Assembly: GCA_020436025.1 (NCBI GenBank)
Contig: JAGQYP010000001.1
Coordinates: 62,001 to 126,000 of the forward strand
Direction: 5' to 3'
Source: Crocinitomicaceae bacterium
GTDB taxonomy: Bacteria > Bacteroidota > Bacteroidia > Flavobacteriales_D > Crocinitomicaceae
Length of the DNA stretch: 64,000 nucleotides
The notes beneath the pieces are model-generated. The model worked only from the letters and a program-made list of their open reading frames with translations, did not search any database and was not told where the DNA came from. The translations under genes and the position numbers were made by a program. Position 1 is the first letter of the stretch. Each line of letters begins with the position of its first letter. This document shows positions 44,653 to 53,474 of this stretch, in pieces.

Positions 44653-44683
44653 AAAGCCCCGGTTATCAACCAGGGCTTTTTTT
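44653..44683 (+). terminator. intrinsic terminator between marC and a convergent gene
   Basis: AAGCCC...GGTT and AACC.GGGCTT pair in a long stem with a three-base loop and a T run on the plus strand. The other side also has four T residues, so it may work in both directions. It overlaps the last codon of the facing gene. Confidence 0.85.
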
Positions 44684-46427
44684 ATTTCTTTTTCTTCTTT
44701 TCCTTAGCGAAATAGACTCTTGTAAAATCACGATATTCCAGTGAGTTCATCGGGAAATTTCTCACTTGAGGATTAAGCAATCTGATATAATCATCGTAAT
44801 AAAGTGGCATTACCACCGCATCATCCATTAAAATTTGATCTGCTTGGGCAAACAACTCCATTCTCTTAACAGGATCTGATTCTCTTCTGGCAGCCACAAA
44901 TGCTTCATCAAACTCAGGGTTGGTGTATCGCACCGAGTTTATATAAGCATCATCTGTAGCGTTTTCCGGAAGGTTCTTGCTGTAAAATAAGTTAAGGAAG
45001 TTTTCTGGATCTGGGTAATCAGCAACCCATCCAATTCTCCAGAATGCCGATCTTCCAGATTCAATTTCATTTTGATGTTGGTTCATTGGAAGCACTTTTA
45101 CTTCTATGTCCACATTCAAATTCTTTTTAAGCTCGTTCATGATAGCAACAGCCAATAACTCTTGAGTTTTACCACCACTATTCAAATTCAACTGAATTAC
45201 AGGGAAACCTTTTCCATTTGGATAACCTGCCTTTGCTAACAATGCTCTCGCTTCATTAGGATCATAGGTATATCCTTTTACTTTTTCCTGAGGATATCCT
45301 TCCATAGGTGGAACGAATCCATGGAAAGCTGGCTCTCCTTCCCCTTGTAGGGTAACCTCAACCAATTCTTCTCTATCAATTGCCATGTTGAAGGCTTTTC
45401 TCACATACACGTTGTTGAATACCTCATGCGTGTATCTGAATGCATAATACTGAACTGATAAACTATGAGAAGACTGCAAAATGAACTCAGCATTTTTACC
45501 TTCTTTGGCTTCATCTAAGGAACCAATAATATTTGGAATTTCATCAACTGGTATTTCCCAAATCATATGCAGATTTCCTTTTTGAAATTCCTTTAACTCT
45601 GTACTTTTTTCAGGTATGAAAGAAACTTTGATCCCATCTAGATAAGGTAACTTGTTTCCGTGTTCATCCTGCTCCCAATAATTTTCATTCTTAACAAGGA
45701 TAACTTCTCTTCCTTCCACGACTTTCTTCAATTGAAATGGCCCCGTTCCAACGCAGTTAACGCGCATGTCCTTTCCATATTTGTCAAATGCCTCTTTTGG
45801 GTAAATAGCGGTTCCCATATGAGCCAAAATTTGATCAAAAGCTCCAAAAGGTTCCACCAAAGTGATCTTAATTGTATAATCATCCACTACTTCAATTCCT
45901 TTTACTCCTTCGGCATTAGGTGTTCCCTTTTTTGATGATTCAAAATATTCTTGCGCACCAACAACCTTGTCTTTAAACAACCAATACATTTTATTTTGAG
46001 GAATCGACTCGCAGGTCTTATCATAGCAATACTTTACATCTGAAGCCTTCAGTTCTCTTCCTTTTCCTCCTGAAAAACAATCATTGTCCTGAAAGTAAAC
46101 ACCTTTTTTCAGCTTGATGGTATAAACCAGCTTGTCCTGGCTAACTTCATACGTATCTGCTAGGTTGGTTTCTACCTTCAAATTCTCTTGATTAAACTTA
46201 AATAAAGATTGGTAAACTTGATTGGCTATTCTGTATGAATATACATCCGTAATCGTTAGTGGAAAAAGAGATCTAAAGGTTTCGATTTCATTCACTTTGA
46301 AAACTCCTCCCATAGTAATCCCACCTTTCCCCTCTTTTAAAGTGAGTTCGTTTTTATCTTTTCCGCCTCCACAAGCAGTTAAAAATAGTATTGACGCTGT
46401 TAAAATAAATGTTGTGTATCTTTTCAT
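44682..46427 (-). CDS. ABC transporter peptide-binding lipoprotein (SBP family 5)
   Basis: The protein has 581 residues from the ATG at 46427; an upstream in-frame start would precede the signal peptide. Lipobox LTAC, then GGGKDK. The body is an SBP_bac_5 (DppA/OppA-like) fold with ETNLADTYEVSQDKLVYTIKLKKGVYFQD, AFNMAIDREELVEVTLQGEG and YTYDPNEARALLAKAGYPNG; the end reads ADQILMDDAVVMPLYYDDYI. It binds oligopeptides for an ABC importer. No permease or ATPase gene lies beside it. The short basic KEKKKKK end is unusual. Confidence 0.9.
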   Translation of the reverse strand: MKRYTTFILTASILFLTACGGGKDKNELTLKEGKGGITMGGVFKVNEIETFRSLFPLTITDVYSYRIANQVYQSLFKFNQENLKVETNLADTYEVSQDKLVYTIKLKKGVYFQDNDCFSGGKGRELKASDVKYCYDKTCESIPQNKMYWLFKDKVVGAQEYFESSKKGTPNAEGVKGIEVVDDYTIKITLVEPFGAFDQILAHMGTAIYPKEAFDKYGKDMRVNCVGTGPFQLKKVVEGREVILVKNENYWEQDEHGNKLPYLDGIKVSFIPEKSTELKEFQKGNLHMIWEIPVDEIPNIIGSLDEAKEGKNAEFILQSSHSLSVQYYAFRYTHEVFNNVYVRKAFNMAIDREELVEVTLQGEGEPAFHGFVPPMEGYPQEKVKGYTYDPNEARALLAKAGYPNGKGFPVIQLNLNSGGKTQELLAVAIMNELKKNLNVDIEVKVLPMNQHQNEIESGRSAFWRIGWVADYPDPENFLNLFYSKNLPENATDDAYINSVRYTNPEFDEAFVAARRESDPVKRMELFAQADQILMDDAVVMPLYYDDYIRLLNPQVRNFPMNSLEYRDFTRVYFAKEKKKKK

Positions 46428-46503
46428 TACGACCCGATTGATGTATAGCAAATATATAAGATTAATCCTGCATTCAAAAATTATTGTTATGAATGGTTAG
46501 AAC

Positions 46504-47556
46504 TTAAAAAGATGGTACTCTGTGAGTTGGTCTTTGATAGTAGTATTTATCATCTAAAATGTATCTGAGTGACAACTCCATTCCTCCTTGTAGATTTGAT
46601 GCAGTTGATAGTTTTGAGATATTTACATCATAAGTAACACCAATTCCTACTCCTTGAATTTCAAAATACATTTCAGGAATGATCGCATCAAAAGGAGAAG
46701 AAATTCTGAAGTGGGCTCCAAATGATAGCGCCATTTCTTTTCTAAATCCTGTAATTCTAGCTTTGCCGTTAATTGTAGTTCTGAACAAAGTTCCAACCAT
46801 CAACTCCCAATGCGGTTTTTGATATAAGAATGAAAAACTAGGCCATATGCCAAAAGTGGTGTTTTTCACTCCGAAATATCCGTTTCCATGGATAACAAAC
46901 TTCATAGGGAGTCTTTCATCTGTATAATACGCGTTTCTTGGCCTGTTTAAATGGTGAACAGCAAATCCAATTCTGAAGTCTTTCGCATCGTCGTGAGTTA
47001 CTCGATTTCCTGAAGAAGAGAACCAGTAGGTCATCCCGGCTGATACATCAGCAAAGCTAAATGGATTAAATTGATTGGTTTCTCCACTGGGCAAAAATGG
47101 GTTGTACTGTAGTCCATCATATTGTGTTCCCCATCGCATTCTTGTGGGATCAACGCCTACTCTTCCCCATCCTGCTTGCAGACCCAAAGAAATTCTTCCT
47201 CTTCGACCAGCCCAGATATAGGCCGCTAAACTCCCTAAAACCCTGGTTGTTCCAAGTTTTACCTCTCCTGCAATATCCTGATAAAAATTTATTCCATATG
47301 CAAAATATGCCTTTCCAACTTTCGTCTTCAAAACGTTTTGATCAAATGAAAATGCATAGGTCTGAAACGATTTGCCAACCGTTCTCCACTGGTCTTTCCA
47401 ATTTAAATTCACTCTTAAATTTCCATTAAAAGAGCCGGTTAATGCCGGATTTAAATTCAGTGCAGAATTGTATATCTGAGAATAATGTATGTCTTGTCCG
47501 TGCAGACTCCCAGTCCAGAACAATACAACTAATATGAGGCTACGAATTCCTTTCAT
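46504..47556 (-). CDS. PorP/SprF-family type IX secretion membrane protein
   Basis: A 350-residue outer-membrane protein with a signal peptide (about 1-20, ending LHGQ). The mature start DIHYSQIYNSALNLNPALTG is the PorP/SprF hallmark, followed by a beta-barrel rich in aromatic and Gly residues (LRVNLNWKDQWRTVGKSFQ, FYQDIAGEVKLGT). PorP belongs to the T9SS, while SprF-like copies work with individual giant substrates. There is no large adhesin next to it, so the paralogue type cannot be settled. An intrinsic terminator lies 61 bases upstream of its start. Confidence 0.92.
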   Translation of the reverse strand: MKGIRSLILVVLFWTGSLHGQDIHYSQIYNSALNLNPALTGSFNGNLRVNLNWKDQWRTVGKSFQTYAFSFDQNVLKTKVGKAYFAYGINFYQDIAGEVKLGTTRVLGSLAAYIWAGRRGRISLGLQAGWGRVGVDPTRMRWGTQYDGLQYNPFLPSGETNQFNPFSFADVSAGMTYWFSSSGNRVTHDDAKDFRIGFAVHHLNRPRNAYYTDERLPMKFVIHGNGYFGVKNTTFGIWPSFSFLYQKPHWELMVGTLFRTTINGKARITGFRKEMALSFGAHFRISSPFDAIIPEMYFEIQGVGIGVTYDVNISKLSTASNLQGGMELSLRYILDDKYYYQRPTHRVPSF

Positions 47557-47616
47557 AACACAAGTGTGATTAATTAATGCTACAACTTATACTGTAAAAT
47601 GAAAGATTTTGTTACC

Positions 47617-47643
47617 AAAAAAAACGGGAACCGAAGTTCCCGC
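47617..47643 (-). terminator. strong intrinsic terminator with no gene upstream
   Basis: On the minus strand CGGGAAC and GTTCCCG pair perfectly around a TTCG tetraloop and are followed by eight T residues. It points toward porP from 61 bases upstream, and the next gene in the other direction is on the plus strand, so there is no annotated gene for it to end. Confidence 0.85.
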
Positions 47644-47705
47644 TGAGTATTATGACAAAGTAGTAGTAGAGATTTTTGAACTAAATGACTTAAATCTCTT
47701 GTTTC
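47617..47705 (-). ncRNA. candidate small RNA or porP leader attenuator
   Basis: Reading on the minus strand: a -7-like box CAAGTTTG (47712-47705), a hairpin with eight-base arms AGAGATTT/AAATCTCT (47668-47699), about 24 bases of linker, then the terminator at 47617-47643. That would give a transcript of roughly 80 bases with two hairpins. It is either a small RNA or a regulated leader that lets porP be expressed only on antitermination. Rests on structure alone. Confidence 0.35.
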
Positions 47706-47851
47706 AAACTTGAATTAAATTACGGGAATTCCTTTTCTGGAAAAAATCATATTTTTAATTTTTTATATGGTCTAAATTGTAGATGTTTTAATTATATCCC
47801 TATTTTTAGAGTGTTTTTAGTTTGATTTTAATCAAATAATATAATTTCTAA

Positions 47852-49180
47852 ATGGATCAACTTGTAGAATTAATCCAATCCATGTCTAAAATGGAGAAAA
47901 GACAGTTTGTTTTGGAACAAAAGAGCCTGTCACCTGAAAATCACATATTTACTCTTTATAAAGAAGTAGTTAAGGCCGATGCTTATGATGAGAATGCTTT
48001 GAAGAAATTATTCAAGGGAAAAACCTTTGTGAAGATTCTTCCAACCATTAAAAATCAACTTTACCGAGCTTTACTATCAAGCATGCGTGAGTTTCATAAA
48101 AAATCAAATATAGATTTTATCATCCGAAATGAATTAACCGAGATCGATATTCTCATTAAGAAAAAATTATATACTCAGGCCTTAAAGAAATGCAATGCGA
48201 TAAAGAAAAACATTGAAAGTCACGAAAGATTTACTTATTACATGGAGGTAATCTTGAAGGAGACCGAACTAAAGTTTTACACTCAAAAAAACAAAGAATT
48301 TGTCAATCAGATCAATCGTTCCATAACCACCGCAAGATGGGTGGGAAGAAGTTATTATCTATATGCCTATCAAAAACTTATGTTATTCCGGACTCAGTCG
48401 ATGCTTTGGAACGGTAAAACATTTGACGAAATCAAATATGACCCAACAAGAGAAAAAAAGTTTTTGGATGTAAGGTCAGCCTACTATTACAATCTCCACC
48501 ATTCCTTATTGTATCATGTGCAAACAAAAAACTATCAGGAAGCACTAAAAGTTTCGGATTCGCTTATTCAATTAATGGAAGAAAACCCTCACGAATTTGA
48601 AGACAATCCTGAACAAAAAGTAGATGTTTGGTACGCTTGTGGGATGGCCTACCTTTTTAATGGGGAACATGAAAAATTAGATAAAATTCTGTCAGACATA
48701 GAAGAATTAAAAACAGATAATCGAAGAATTGCCATCCGAAAAAATGAGCGTTTGATAGATTTAAAATTGCAGCAAATCCTAGTTCATAACAAAGGGGAAG
48801 AGGAATTAGACACTATTCGAGACATTGTTGAAGAAGAAAGCAAGGATTATAGTACATTTTATGCTCAGAAATTTTGGGATGCCCTTTCTACCATCTATAT
48901 GAAAAGAAATGAGTTTAGAGAATCCTTAAAATGCAACTACCACTTATTAATTTACAAGAAAACGCGGCGTGCCAACCACTACTATATTAGAGCTACATTA
49001 AGAGAGATCTACCTTTATTACGTTCAAGGAAAAGAAACCATTTTTGAGTCCAGATTGAAAAGTGTTACTAGATCAAATATGCCCTTAACCGATCAGGAAA
49101 AGTCTTTGTTGAAAAACATCAAAAACGGCGAAAAGATTGCGGCTTATAAAGCTTATCTAATGCGTAAAAAGAAAACCTAA
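47852..49180 (+). CDS. conserved helical TPR-like protein of unknown function
   Basis: A 442-residue cytoplasmic protein (no signal peptide, no membrane segment). It opens with MDQLVELIQSMSKMEKRQFV and is almost entirely helical and charged, with helix-turn-helix pairs that look like divergent TPRs (IDILIKKKLYTQALKKCNAI, TKNYQEALKVSDSLIQL, RNEFRESLKCNYHL). I recall similar unnamed Bacteroidota proteins beginning with an SKxEKRxF motif. The last four bases overlap the 3' end of the facing gene. Function unknown. Confidence 0.65.
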   Translation: MDQLVELIQSMSKMEKRQFVLEQKSLSPENHIFTLYKEVVKADAYDENALKKLFKGKTFVKILPTIKNQLYRALLSSMREFHKKSNIDFIIRNELTEIDILIKKKLYTQALKKCNAIKKNIESHERFTYYMEVILKETELKFYTQKNKEFVNQINRSITTARWVGRSYYLYAYQKLMLFRTQSMLWNGKTFDEIKYDPTREKKFLDVRSAYYYNLHHSLLYHVQTKNYQEALKVSDSLIQLMEENPHEFEDNPEQKVDVWYACGMAYLFNGEHEKLDKILSDIEELKTDNRRIAIRKNERLIDLKLQQILVHNKGEEELDTIRDIVEEESKDYSTFYAQKFWDALSTIYMKRNEFRESLKCNYHLLIYKKTRRANHYYIRATLREIYLYYVQGKETIFESRLKSVTRSNMPLTDQEKSLLKNIKNGEKIAAYKAYLMRKKKT

Positions 49181-50262
49181 GGCAAGTCTTCAACAATTGC
49201 CACTTTAGCTAAATAAGGAAAATTTTTACCTGTGATATAAACCTCTTTAGCATCCTTTTTGTAGGCTATCCCATTCAATACATCGGATTTTGGGTTTTCC
49301 ATTTTTAATTCTCTATCCACATCATAGGCATCAATAATCTGCTCCACTTTCCCGTTTTCTGGGTTGATAACCAAGATGTCTGTTCTCTGGTAAACATTTG
49401 CGTATATTTTGCCATCAATCCATTCAATTTCATTAAGCAAGTTCCATTCTTTGCTGTGATCAAAAGCATAAATCGTTTTAACTATTTCGAAGTTCTCGGG
49501 ATCTCTAAAAACAATTTTTGAAGAGCCATCTGTCATGATCAAATGTTTCCCATTATTGGCTAATCCCCAGCCTTCCCCGGAATAAGTAAATTCATTGATC
49601 TTCTGCATGATGTTTTTGTCGTAAACAATACATCTCCCAGCTTGCCAAGTAAGTTGGTAAATCTTATCTCCTAAGATTGTGATTCCTTCTCCAAACAGGA
49701 TTTTCTCCAATTCTGTTTTTGCCTCAATGGCTCCTGTTGTTAGGTTTATTTTTGCAATTTTCGACTGCCCTCTTTGCCCAGTACCCTCCCATAATTGAGA
49801 GCCATCAAACTCGAGCCCTTGAGTATAACTCGTTGGATCGTGAGGGTACTTCTTTACTATTTTTAAGGACTTAGTCTCTGGAACAACATTTGAAAACAAA
49901 ATGATTTGTCTATTGTCGATTACTGGATTTTTTTCGCCTTCATATTCAGCTACCATTTTTACGTTAACAAATCCCACTTTCACAGAATCGGTATTGATAC
50001 TTGTGACATGTAAATCAGATTTAGGTTTGCCAGAATATACACTTTGGTTTTCCAGAAACAACTCAAGATTTTTGACTTTATCCAATTCTTTGAGTTGAAC
50101 CTTAATAATCAGATCGTTTCCAGCGATAAATTGATCATTGTTTTTAAGTGAAACAAATTTCGCCTTTACATCTACTCCCTGAGTTGTTGCCGTCTTTGGT
50201 TTGTCCTCTCCCGGGCAAGCTGTCAAAACGAAAAGCAGAGAAACAAATAACAGTTTTTTCAT
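49177..50262 (-). CDS. glutaminyl-peptide cyclotransferase (glutamine cyclotransferase) lipoprotein
   Basis: A 361-residue lipoprotein. Signal peptide with lipobox LTAC (Cys16). The N-terminal part (about 25-130) is an extra Ig-like domain, and the C-terminal part (from about 132) is the five-bladed glutamine cyclotransferase propeller with PHDPTSYTQGLEFDG, LWEGTGQRGQSKIAKINL and LNEIEWIDGKIYANVY. The family converts N-terminal Gln to pyroglutamate. In Bacteroidota N-terminal pyroglutamate is common on exported proteins, so a role in envelope protein maturation is likely. Four bases downstream of lytTR gene; its end overlaps the facing gene by four bases. Confidence 0.88.
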   Translation of the reverse strand: MKKLLFVSLLFVLTACPGEDKPKTATTQGVDVKAKFVSLKNNDQFIAGNDLIIKVQLKELDKVKNLELFLENQSVYSGKPKSDLHVTSINTDSVKVGFVNVKMVAEYEGEKNPVIDNRQIILFSNVVPETKSLKIVKKYPHDPTSYTQGLEFDGSQLWEGTGQRGQSKIAKINLTTGAIEAKTELEKILFGEGITILGDKIYQLTWQAGRCIVYDKNIMQKINEFTYSGEGWGLANNGKHLIMTDGSSKIVFRDPENFEIVKTIYAFDHSKEWNLLNEIEWIDGKIYANVYQRTDILVINPENGKVEQIIDAYDVDRELKMENPKSDVLNGIAYKKDAKEVYITGKNFPYLAKVAIVEDLP

Positions 50263-50265
50263 TTT

Positions 50266-50994
50266 CTATAAATTAGATAGGATGTCCATTACTTCTGGCC
50301 TTTTCCTTGTAGATACGGGCACTTTTGCACCGTCTTTCATGACAATGTATCCGCCGTCAAGTTTGACAAACTCTTTCACAAATTCTAAATTGATCAAATG
50401 AGATTGGTGAGGCCTTAAAAACCCTTGAGGGGTTAGCATTTTGTCGTATTCCTTTAATGTTTTGGTAACCAGTATTTTCGAATTATCACTAAAATAGAAC
50501 ATCGTGTAATTCACATTCGATTCACATCTTACAATATCTTGGATATTTGCAATATGGATTTTTTCCAAGGTATTAAGCGCCAATTTCTTCGGAGAATTAA
50601 AATTGTCTCTTAATATTTCTAGTTTCTCCTTGCCGTCAGATTCTTTAGAAGCCTTGTCCACTGCTTTCACTAGGTCATCTGGATCAATGGGTTTAAGTAA
50701 ATAATCTATCGCTGAAAATTTGAAGGCTTTAATGGCATATTGATCAGAGGCAGTCGTAAAAATCACATTTGAATCCAGTTCTGGTAATATTTCTAATAAA
50801 TCAAACCCGCTGCCGTCGTTCATTTGTATGTCCAGGAAAATGATGTCTGGTTTTGTTTCTCTAATCACTTTCGCACCGGAAACAACTCCTTCTGCTTCAC
50901 CAACGATTTCTACACTAGAACAATAGTGTTCAATATCATCTTTTAAAGATTTTCTTGCAGATTCAATGTCGTCAATGATTACAGCAGTTTTCAT
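50266..50994 (-). CDS. LytTR-family response regulator
   Basis: A 242-residue two-domain regulator. The receiver domain (about 1-120) has the acidic pair Asp8-Asp9, the phosphoacceptor Asp55 in IIFLDIQMNDG, and the conserved Lys in YLLKPID. The C-terminal LytTR domain (about 140-240) shows FSDNSKILVTKTLKEYDKML and FLRPHQSHLINLEFVKEF. Its start overlaps the stop of ytxJ by four bases. No sensor histidine kinase gene lies nearby, so it is an orphan in this window. LytTR regulators bind short direct repeats; targets cannot be read here. Confidence 0.93.
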   Translation of the reverse strand: MKTAVIIDDIESARKSLKDDIEHYCSSVEIVGEAEGVVSGAKVIRETKPDIIFLDIQMNDGSGFDLLEILPELDSNVIFTTASDQYAIKAFKFSAIDYLLKPIDPDDLVKAVDKASKESDGKEKLEILRDNFNSPKKLALNTLEKIHIANIQDIVRCESNVNYTMFYFSDNSKILVTKTLKEYDKMLTPQGFLRPHQSHLINLEFVKEFVKLDGGYIVMKDGAKVPVSTRKRPEVMDILSNL

Positions 50995-51350
50995 AAATTT
51001 TGCTTTACACTTCTAAATTCAATTGCATTATGCGAAGCTGAATATATGCATTTTCCCTCTTTAATCAGTAAAACCTGTGGCGATTCGTGTTTGATGCCAA
51101 AGTCTTCTGCAATTTGATTTGAAATTGATCTATTTTTGATCAAATCCAATAACCAAATCGACATGCCCATGTCTTCATAACCTCCTTCGAATCGACTTTT
51201 TGCCATAAAACTAATCGAACACCTAGTTGAGTGTTTGAAAATAAGTACAGGTTTCTCTTTTGAAAGTTCAATAATGTCTTCTAACTGACCCACTTCTTGC
51301 AAGTCCTCCCATGGAAACGCATTTCCATCTTCCTTCTTCTTCCAGAACAT
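50991..51350 (-). CDS. ytxJ: YtxJ-family bacilliredoxin-like protein
   Basis: A 119-residue thioredoxin-fold protein. The active site is a single Cys (Cys44) in KHSTRCSIS, the pattern of the YtxJ/BrxC bacillithiol-linked family, and the cis-Pro equivalent is in HESPQVLLIKEGK. It would reduce bacillithiol-protein mixed disulfides, if this organism makes bacillithiol. It sits three bases behind pheS and overlaps the lytTR gene by four bases, so it is co-transcribed with both. Confidence 0.9.
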   Translation of the reverse strand: MFWKKKEDGNAFPWEDLQEVGQLEDIIELSKEKPVLIFKHSTRCSISFMAKSRFEGGYEDMGMSIWLLDLIKNRSISNQIAEDFGIKHESPQVLLIKEGKCIYSASHNAIEFRSVKQNL

Positions 51351-51353
51351 TTA

Positions 51354-52379
51354 TTAATATGCTGATTTAAATTGTTTCAAGAATCTCGCGTCATTTTCAA
51401 AAAATAACCGCAAATCTTTTACCTGATATTTGAGCATGGCAATTCTTTCGATTCCCATTCCAAAGGCAAATCCACTGTATTTTTTAGAATCGATACCAGC
51501 AGCTTCCAAAACATTTGGATCCACCATTCCGCATCCCAAGATTTCTAAAAATCCCGTGTATTTACAAACATTACATCCTTTTCCAGCACAGATATTACAC
51601 GAAACATCTACCTCAGCAGAAGGTTCTGTAAATGGGAAATAAGATGGTCTTAATCTGATTTCTGTTTGATCTCCAAACATCTCTTTTGCGAAATACAAAA
51701 GGGTTTGTTTCAAATCTGCAAATGAAACGTTTTCATCAATATAAAGTCCTTCTACTTGATGGAAGATACAATGTGCTCTTGCAGAAATCGCTTCATTTCT
51801 AAATACTCTGCCTGGAGATATGGTTCGAATAGGAGGTTTAGAATTCTCCATCACTCTTACCTGAACACTTGAAGTATGCGTTCTCAAGGCCATTTCGTTT
51901 TCTCCTTTTTCCACAAAGAAAGTATCCTGCATGTCTCTTGCTGGGTGCTCTGGTGGGAAATTTAAAGCAGAGAAATTATGCCAATCATCTTCCACTTCTG
52001 GTCCTTCCGAAACCGTAAATCCAATTCTTGAAAAAATTTCAATGATTTCTTTTCGAACCAAAGAAATTGGATGCCTTGCTCCTAACTCAAATGGCGTTCC
52101 TGGTCTTGTGAGGTCTTCTCCTGACTCAGATCCACTATCCGTTGATGAAAGAGCTTCTTTTACTTCGTTGTATTTTTCTTCAGCTAAATTTCTGAATTCA
52201 TTAATCAGCTGACCAAATTCTCTTTTCTCTTCATTGGCAACCGACTTCAAATCGGCATACAATTCTTTCACTATCCCCTTGGATCCTAAGAACTTAATTC
52301 GAAAAGTCTCCAAAGCGTCTAAAGTGTCTGCTTTTAGGTCTGATAATTCTTTTTTATAAGATTCTATCTTTTCTTTCAT
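51354..52379 (-). CDS. pheS: phenylalanyl-tRNA synthetase alpha subunit
   Basis: A 341-residue PheS. N-terminal coiled coil (about 1-85), then class II motifs: HPISLVRKEIIEIFSRIGF (motif 1 region), the FRNEAISARAHCIFHQVEG block (motif 2) and GFAFGMGIERIAMLKY (motif 3). The four-cysteine segment CNICAGKGCNVCKYTG near the end is the usual one. It forms an alpha2-beta2 enzyme with PheT, which is not in the window. It is the first gene of the pheS-ytxJ-lytTR-cyclotransferase run. Confidence 0.97.
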   Translation of the reverse strand: MKEKIESYKKELSDLKADTLDALETFRIKFLGSKGIVKELYADLKSVANEEKREFGQLINEFRNLAEEKYNEVKEALSSTDSGSESGEDLTRPGTPFELGARHPISLVRKEIIEIFSRIGFTVSEGPEVEDDWHNFSALNFPPEHPARDMQDTFFVEKGENEMALRTHTSSVQVRVMENSKPPIRTISPGRVFRNEAISARAHCIFHQVEGLYIDENVSFADLKQTLLYFAKEMFGDQTEIRLRPSYFPFTEPSAEVDVSCNICAGKGCNVCKYTGFLEILGCGMVDPNVLEAAGIDSKKYSGFAFGMGIERIAMLKYQVKDLRLFFENDARFLKQFKSAY

Positions 52380-52502
52380 TCTTTCAGCTGAATAATTTGC
52401 GCGAATTTACGAAAGCTTTGTTAGAATGGCAATTTGATGTGTTGATGCTCGATTTTTCTAATTCAAATTGCCTAGTTCCTGATTCAAATTTAATCCATGT
52501 GT

Positions 52503-52528
52503 AACTTTTGCACCCCTCCAATTGTCTT
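52503..52528 (+). promoter_or_regulatory. weak ECF-like promoter candidate of the first Ig-like lipoprotein
   Basis: AACTTT (52503-52508) and TGTCTT (52523-52528) resemble the box pair at 52956-52981, with a spacer one base longer and a weaker second box. It lies 26 bases before the ATG at 52555. Confidence 0.25.
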
Positions 52529-52554
52529 ACTACCAGAAACATAAACTACCGATT

Positions 52555-52929
52555 ATGAAAATTGTATACGTTCTTCTCCTTTTTATTCCTACGGCCCTCA
52601 TAAACTTGACTTCATGTGTGAAGGAATCAGACACGATTGCAGTGATCCAAATCAGAGATACGAGCAACGTGGCTGTTCCCGATGCACGGGTAGTACTTTT
52701 TGGAGTACAGAATCCCAATTATCCTAATTCTTTTGTAGAGCGCTATGACACTTTATTTACCAATCAATCTGGTCAGGCAATTTTTAATTATACAGAAGCC
52801 TACAAACTAGGTCAGGCCGGCTTTGCAGTATTAGAAATTAGGGCAAAAAAAGGAGTGCTTGAAGGATCAGGTACAATCCGCATCAATGCTCAAGAAACCA
52901 ATTCAGCAACCGTTATCATCGAACCGTAA
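52555..52929 (+). CDS. lipoprotein with a carboxypeptidase-regulatory-like Ig domain (first)
   Basis: A 124-residue lipoprotein from the ATG at 52555, chosen because the signal peptide starts there. Lipobox LTSC (Cys21). The mature part is one small Ig-like domain: VIQIRDTSNVAVPDARVVLFG, then FNYTEAYKLGQAGFAVLEIRA. The near-identical FNYTEAFKLGQAGFCVLDI in the next gene shows that they are paralogues. No named family; probably an outer-membrane-anchored structural or adhesion module. Confidence 0.68.
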   Translation: MKIVYVLLLFIPTALINLTSCVKESDTIAVIQIRDTSNVAVPDARVVLFGVQNPNYPNSFVERYDTLFTNQSGQAIFNYTEAYKLGQAGFAVLEIRAKKGVLEGSGTIRINAQETNSATVIIEP

Positions 52930-52955
52930 AAAAATATTTTGTAAAAATTTTAGCC

Positions 52956-52981
52956 AACTTTGTAACTTTTTGATCGTCTAT
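52956..52981 (+). promoter_or_regulatory. candidate ECF-sigma-type promoter
   Basis: AACTTT (52956-52961), 13 bases, CGTCTAT (52975-52981): same boxes and spacing as at 2880-2905. It is about 96 bases upstream of the ATG at 53078, leaving a fairly long leader. Confidence 0.4.
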
Positions 52982-53077
52982 ATTGTTAATAGAGTTAGTG
53001 AATTGTTAATTATTTGAGAATTTTGTCGTAAGATTGTAATCGAAATCGGTAAGATTTTCCATTAAATAAAAAGGATT

Positions 53078-53470
53078 ATGAAAGCATTGCACATTAAACT
53101 TATATCGCTAGTTGGATTGTTTGCTCTTTTGTTGGTTGTTATGCCATCATGTAGAAAAGAAGGAGACACGATTGCAATCATCACTGTTATTGATACTTCT
53201 GGAGCTCGTGTTCCGGGTGCAACTGTAATTCTTTATGGTACACCTTCTTCTCCTGATTATGCAGGGTTGGAGATTATCAGAAAAGATACTGAATTTACTG
53301 ATGCTGCTGGTCAAGCAACTTTTAACTACACGGAGGCTTTTAAATTGGGTCAGGCTGGTTTTTGTGTTTTAGACATCAAAGCTACCATGGATACTTTAGA
53401 AGGTTCTGGTATTATCAAAGTTGAAGAAGAAAAAACCAGCGAAGAAACAGTGATCGTTCAGCCTCAATAA
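53078..53470 (+). CDS. lipoprotein with a carboxypeptidase-regulatory-like Ig domain (second)
   Basis: A 130-residue lipoprotein with lipobox MPSC (Cys25) followed by RKEGDTIAIITVIDTSGARV. The single Ig-like domain ends in an acidic Glu-rich stretch (KVEEEKTSEETVIVQ). It shares the domain and the FNYTEAxKLGQAGF motif with the gene at 52555. It is four bases upstream of the third lipoprotein gene. Function unknown. Confidence 0.7.
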   Translation: MKALHIKLISLVGLFALLLVVMPSCRKEGDTIAIITVIDTSGARVPGATVILYGTPSSPDYAGLEIIRKDTEFTDAAGQATFNYTEAFKLGQAGFCVLDIKATMDTLEGSGIIKVEEEKTSEETVIVQPQ

Positions 53471-53474
53471 GACT

